Source of the DNA: an uncultured Collinsella sp.
GTDB taxonomy: Bacteria > Actinomycetota > Coriobacteriia > Coriobacteriales > Coriobacteriaceae
Assembly: GCA_958436995.1 (NCBI GenBank)
Contig: CAUBMI010000073.1
Location: 1 to 8,006 of the forward strand
Reading direction: 5' to 3'
DNA length: 8,006 nucleotides
The position numbers and the translations under genes are program-made. Of this stretch, positions 6,399 through 8,006 are shown one piece after another. Position 1 is the stretch's first letter, and each line of letters starts with the position of its first letter. The notes under the pieces were generated by a model. That model saw only the letters and a list, made by a program, of their open reading frames with translations. It was not told the DNA's origin and did not search any database.

Positions 6399-6486
6399 CG
6401 CTGAGCTGCCTTTCCTGTAAGGAAACGTTCAAACGGAAAGCCCCGACCGTTGCGCGCGTTTGGGCAGGTGCCCCTTCCGTAACTAC

Positions 6487-6515
6487 AGTCTATTGCAAGT
6501 AATTCTCATTCGCAA
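6487..6515 (-). promoter_or_regulatory. Candidate promoter of the isomerase-PTS operon
   Basis: On the minus strand TTGCGA (6515-6510) and TAGACT (6492-6487) are separated by exactly 17 bases; each matches 4 of 6 consensus positions. Transcription would begin near 6480, leaving a leader of about 80 bases. The proximal direct repeat ends one base from the -35, fitting regulation at this promoter. Confidence 0.45.
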
Positions 6516-6548
6516 TCATAGTTTTTCATATGTATTCATAGTTTTTCA
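6516..6548 (-). repeat. Tandem 13-base direct repeats, probable operator
   Basis: TGAAAAACTATGA occurs twice without mismatch on the minus strand, at 6548-6536 and 6528-6516, with a period of 20 bases, about two helix turns. The pair lies just upstream of, and adjoins, the candidate -35 of the operon. DeoR-family regulators commonly bind tandem repeats, and the operon's own DeoR protein is the obvious candidate ligand. A reversed 9/13 match lies at 6614-6626. Confidence 0.55.
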
Positions 6549-6645
6549 AAGTAAATGAACAGGACGCCGTCTTTTATCTGCACTTTTAGTTGATGCAAAC
6601 ATCTGACACTACTTGAAACTAAATGACTATTCCTGATTCTAACTA

Positions 6646-6681
6646 CCGTTTACCGACAATTATTAACCGTTTGCCGGCAAA
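6646..6681. repeat. Paired operator-like boxes, 21-bp spacing
   Basis: CCGTTTACCGACAAT at 6646-6660 and CCGTTTGCCGGCAAA at 6667-6681 are direct copies 21 bases apart. The second contains a perfect 12-base palindrome, TTTGCCGGCAAA (6670-6681), with a central CG step as in many LacI-family operators; the first is a degenerate form. Both lie between the desulfidase terminator and the operon promoter. They may bind a second regulator, such as a catabolite-control protein; this is inference. Confidence 0.45.
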
Positions 6682-6713
6682 GAAATGCACCTGCCCACTA
6701 TGCAGGCAGGTGC
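6678..6713 (-). terminator. Intrinsic terminator of the cysteine desulfidase gene
   Basis: GCACCTGCC (minus 6713-6705) pairs perfectly with GGCAGGTGC (6695-6687) over 9 bp with a 9-base loop, followed on the minus strand by ATTTCTTT. It lies 54 bases past the desulfidase stop and keeps transcription from entering the sugar operon. Confidence 0.8.
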
Positions 6714-6767
6714 TTTACGGCCACAAGAGCGACGACTTTAACAGCAAGATGCAGTGATCCGGAGCCC

Positions 6768-8006
6768 CTAGCAATCGACGACGGTCTTGCCGATCATGAT
6801 GTTGAGGATCTCGACGTCGGTGTCCTTCATGCCTACACGGCCCACATAGCCCATGCTGGCAATCGTCTCCTCCACCGTATCCTGGATCAGGCCCTCGCCG
6901 GCACGGAAGCCGCGGCCCTGCATGGCCATATCGTGGCCCAGAATCGCTGCATCGACAGCAGCCGAAATCTTGGCGGCGCAACTTGCCTTGGCGCCATCGC
7001 ACACGATGCCGCCCACGTTGCCGAGCGTATTGGAGACCGTCGCACCGATCTGCTCGCGCGTGCCGCCGCACAGCCAGGTAATCGCGGCACCAGCACCGCA
7101 CGCGGCGCAAATAGCACCGCAAAACGCCGAGAGCGCACCAATATAACTTTTGATATGCACGGCGATAAGATCGGACAGCATTACGGCGCGCACCAGGCGA
7201 TCGTGGTCGCAGCGCAGGTACTCGGCATACTCCATAACGGGCAAGGCACAGGTAATGCCCTGATTGCCAGAGCCGCACACAATGGCGACCGGCAGCGCAC
7301 AGCCGTTCATGCGGGCGTCGGACCCGGCGGCCGCACGGGCACGGGCACGGCAGGCAACGTCATCGGCACGAGCACCCAGCAGCGTACGGCCCACCTCGGC
7401 GCCCCAAGCGTGCGCAAGGCCCTCAGCACTGATCGCGCCATTCAGCTCAATCTGACGCTCAACGGCAGCGCGGGCGTCCTCAATGTCGCCGTCCTCGATA
7501 AAGTCAATGATGGACTCGATCGACATGGGTGTGTCGGCCTTATCCGCCGCCCGCTCGGCCACCACGCGCTCGGCGCAGGCGGCACACTCCCCCGCCGACT
7601 TGCCGCATACCGGAATACCGTCGAGCGTATGGCACGTGACATTGGTGTGGTGATCGGTAATCTCGACGACCGCGGTATGGCCACCAGCCGTGGCAGTCAC
7701 CTTGATGTAGAGGTTGGGCACGCCCTCGACGAGCGACACATCACAGTAGTCGGCGTCGACAAGCAGCTCAGTCACGCGAGCACGATCCGCATCGTCAACG
7801 CTCTCGAGCACCTCGAGCGCGCTCTTGGCGTCACCGCCCACCGCACCCAGCACGGCCGCGGCCTCAATACCGTGCATACCGCCCGAGTTGGGCACGGTCA
7901 CGCTCTTAACGTTCTTGATGATGTTGCCCGAGCAGGCAACATCCATATGTTCGGGTTCGCAACCGAGCGTCTGGCTCGCCAGCGCCGCCGCATAGGCAAC
8001 GGCAAT
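6768..8006 (-). CDS. L-cysteine desulfidase / serine dehydratase alpha-like protein (CyuA/YhaM, UPF0597 family), 5' end missing
   Basis: The last 412 residues of an iron-sulfur enzyme of the family that includes E. coli CyuA (YhaM) and archaeal L-cysteine desulfidase, which break down L-cysteine to pyruvate, ammonia and sulfide. The frame is open to the window edge, so ATG at 7946 is internal and some 15-30 N-terminal residues, including the usual first cluster cysteine (GCTEP-type motif), lie outside. Visible conserved blocks, numbered from the first in-window codon: SGNIIKN (26-32), CGSGNQGI (244-251), FCGAICAACGAG (295-306) and GNVGGIVCDGAKASCAAK (329-346). Cys336 of CDGAK and one of the cysteines at 296-303 are the probable [4Fe-4S] ligands by family comparison. 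The protein is cytosolic and ends TVVDC. It has its own terminator and is not in the sugar operon. Related family members act on L-serine, so the substrate is likely but not proven. Confidence 0.9.
   Translation of the reverse strand: MAVAYAAALASQTLGCEPEHMDVACSGNIIKNVKSVTVPNSGGMHGIEAAAVLGAVGGDAKSALEVLESVDDADRARVTELLVDADYCDVSLVEGVPNLYIKVTATAGGHTAVVEITDHHTNVTCHTLDGIPVCGKSAGECAACAERVVAERAADKADTPMSIESIIDFIEDGDIEDARAAVERQIELNGAISAEGLAHAWGAEVGRTLLGARADDVACRARARAAAGSDARMNGCALPVAIVCGSGNQGITCALPVMEYAEYLRCDHDRLVRAVMLSDLIAVHIKSYIGALSAFCGAICAACGAGAAITWLCGGTREQIGATVSNTLGNVGGIVCDGAKASCAAKISAAVDAAILGHDMAMQGRGFRAGEGLIQDTVEETIASMGYVGRVGMKDTDVEILNIMIGKTVVDC

Larger units (their letters stand above)
6399..6686 (-). 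other. Control region of the isomerase-PTS operon
   Basis: This stretch is AT-rich compared with its surroundings and holds no gene. Reading towards the isomerase it contains the 21-bp-spaced palindromic boxes (6646-6681), an undistinguished stretch, the tandem 13-base direct repeats (6516-6548), a -35/-10 pair (6487-6515) and an untranslated leader. The leader contains a 6-bp inverted repeat, ACGGAA/TTCCGT (6433-6438 and 6475-6480), and the small palindrome CGTTCAAACG (6426-6435). Confidence 0.6.

Noticed and set aside
5598..6404. A 268-codon plus-strand frame opposite the isomerase gene
   Set aside because: Antisense shadow of a gene with visible catalytic motifs; its V/E/H-rich product resembles no family.
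6492..6516. ATTGC...GCAAT inverted repeat with AATGAGAATTA, resembling a Fur box
   Set aside because: Similarity to the Fur consensus is partial, and the neighbouring genes have no iron link; the match probably reflects AT-rich promoter sequence.

Overview
The window looks like a chromosomal segment of a moderately GC-rich, low-complexity-genome gut actinobacterium, most likely a Coriobacteriia member such as Collinsella. This is inferred from the actinobacterial style of ribosomal protein S1 (four S1 domains, short acidic tail), the A-type RNase P RNA, GC-rich third codon positions and use of TTG and GTG starts. No alignment could be run, so the taxonomic call is only moderately secure.

Left part (1-3093): housekeeping. 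The minus strand carries rpsA (ribosomal protein S1, 853-2019, TTG start) with a strong intrinsic terminator, then the RNase P RNA gene rnpB (168-529) with an extended -10 promoter. Beyond rnpB lies a long imperfect inverted repeat (53-150) and possibly the first codons of another minus-strand gene running off the left edge. Divergent from rpsA is a HAD-family phosphatase (2335-3093, plus strand, GTG start).

Middle part (3191-6686): a small carbohydrate locus on the minus strand. In transcription order it holds a xylose/rhamnose-isomerase-like TIM-barrel enzyme (5460-6398), a PTS enzyme IIBC permease of the glucose/beta-glucoside superfamily (4079-5452) whose start lies 7 bases from the preceding stop, an intrinsic terminator, and a DeoR-family regulator (3191-3928). 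The likely logic is that the permease imports and phosphorylates a sugar, the TIM-barrel enzyme isomerises or epimerises the product, and the DeoR protein senses a sugar phosphate and controls the locus. There is no EIIA domain, kinase or aldolase, so other chromosomal genes must complete the pathway. The 370-base region before the isomerase holds a promoter candidate and two different pairs of operator-like repeats; one motif recurs in weaker form before deoR.

Right part (6687-8006): the 3' portion of an L-cysteine desulfidase / iron-sulfur serine-dehydratase-alpha-like gene (CyuA/YhaM, UPF0597 family), minus strand, 5' end outside the window, with its own terminator.

Nothing here looks like a mobile element, CRISPR array, tRNA or defence system. 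The points most worth a second look are non-coding: the structured element next to rnpB, a hairpin that may occlude the rpsA ribosome binding site, and the repeat-rich control region of the sugar operon.
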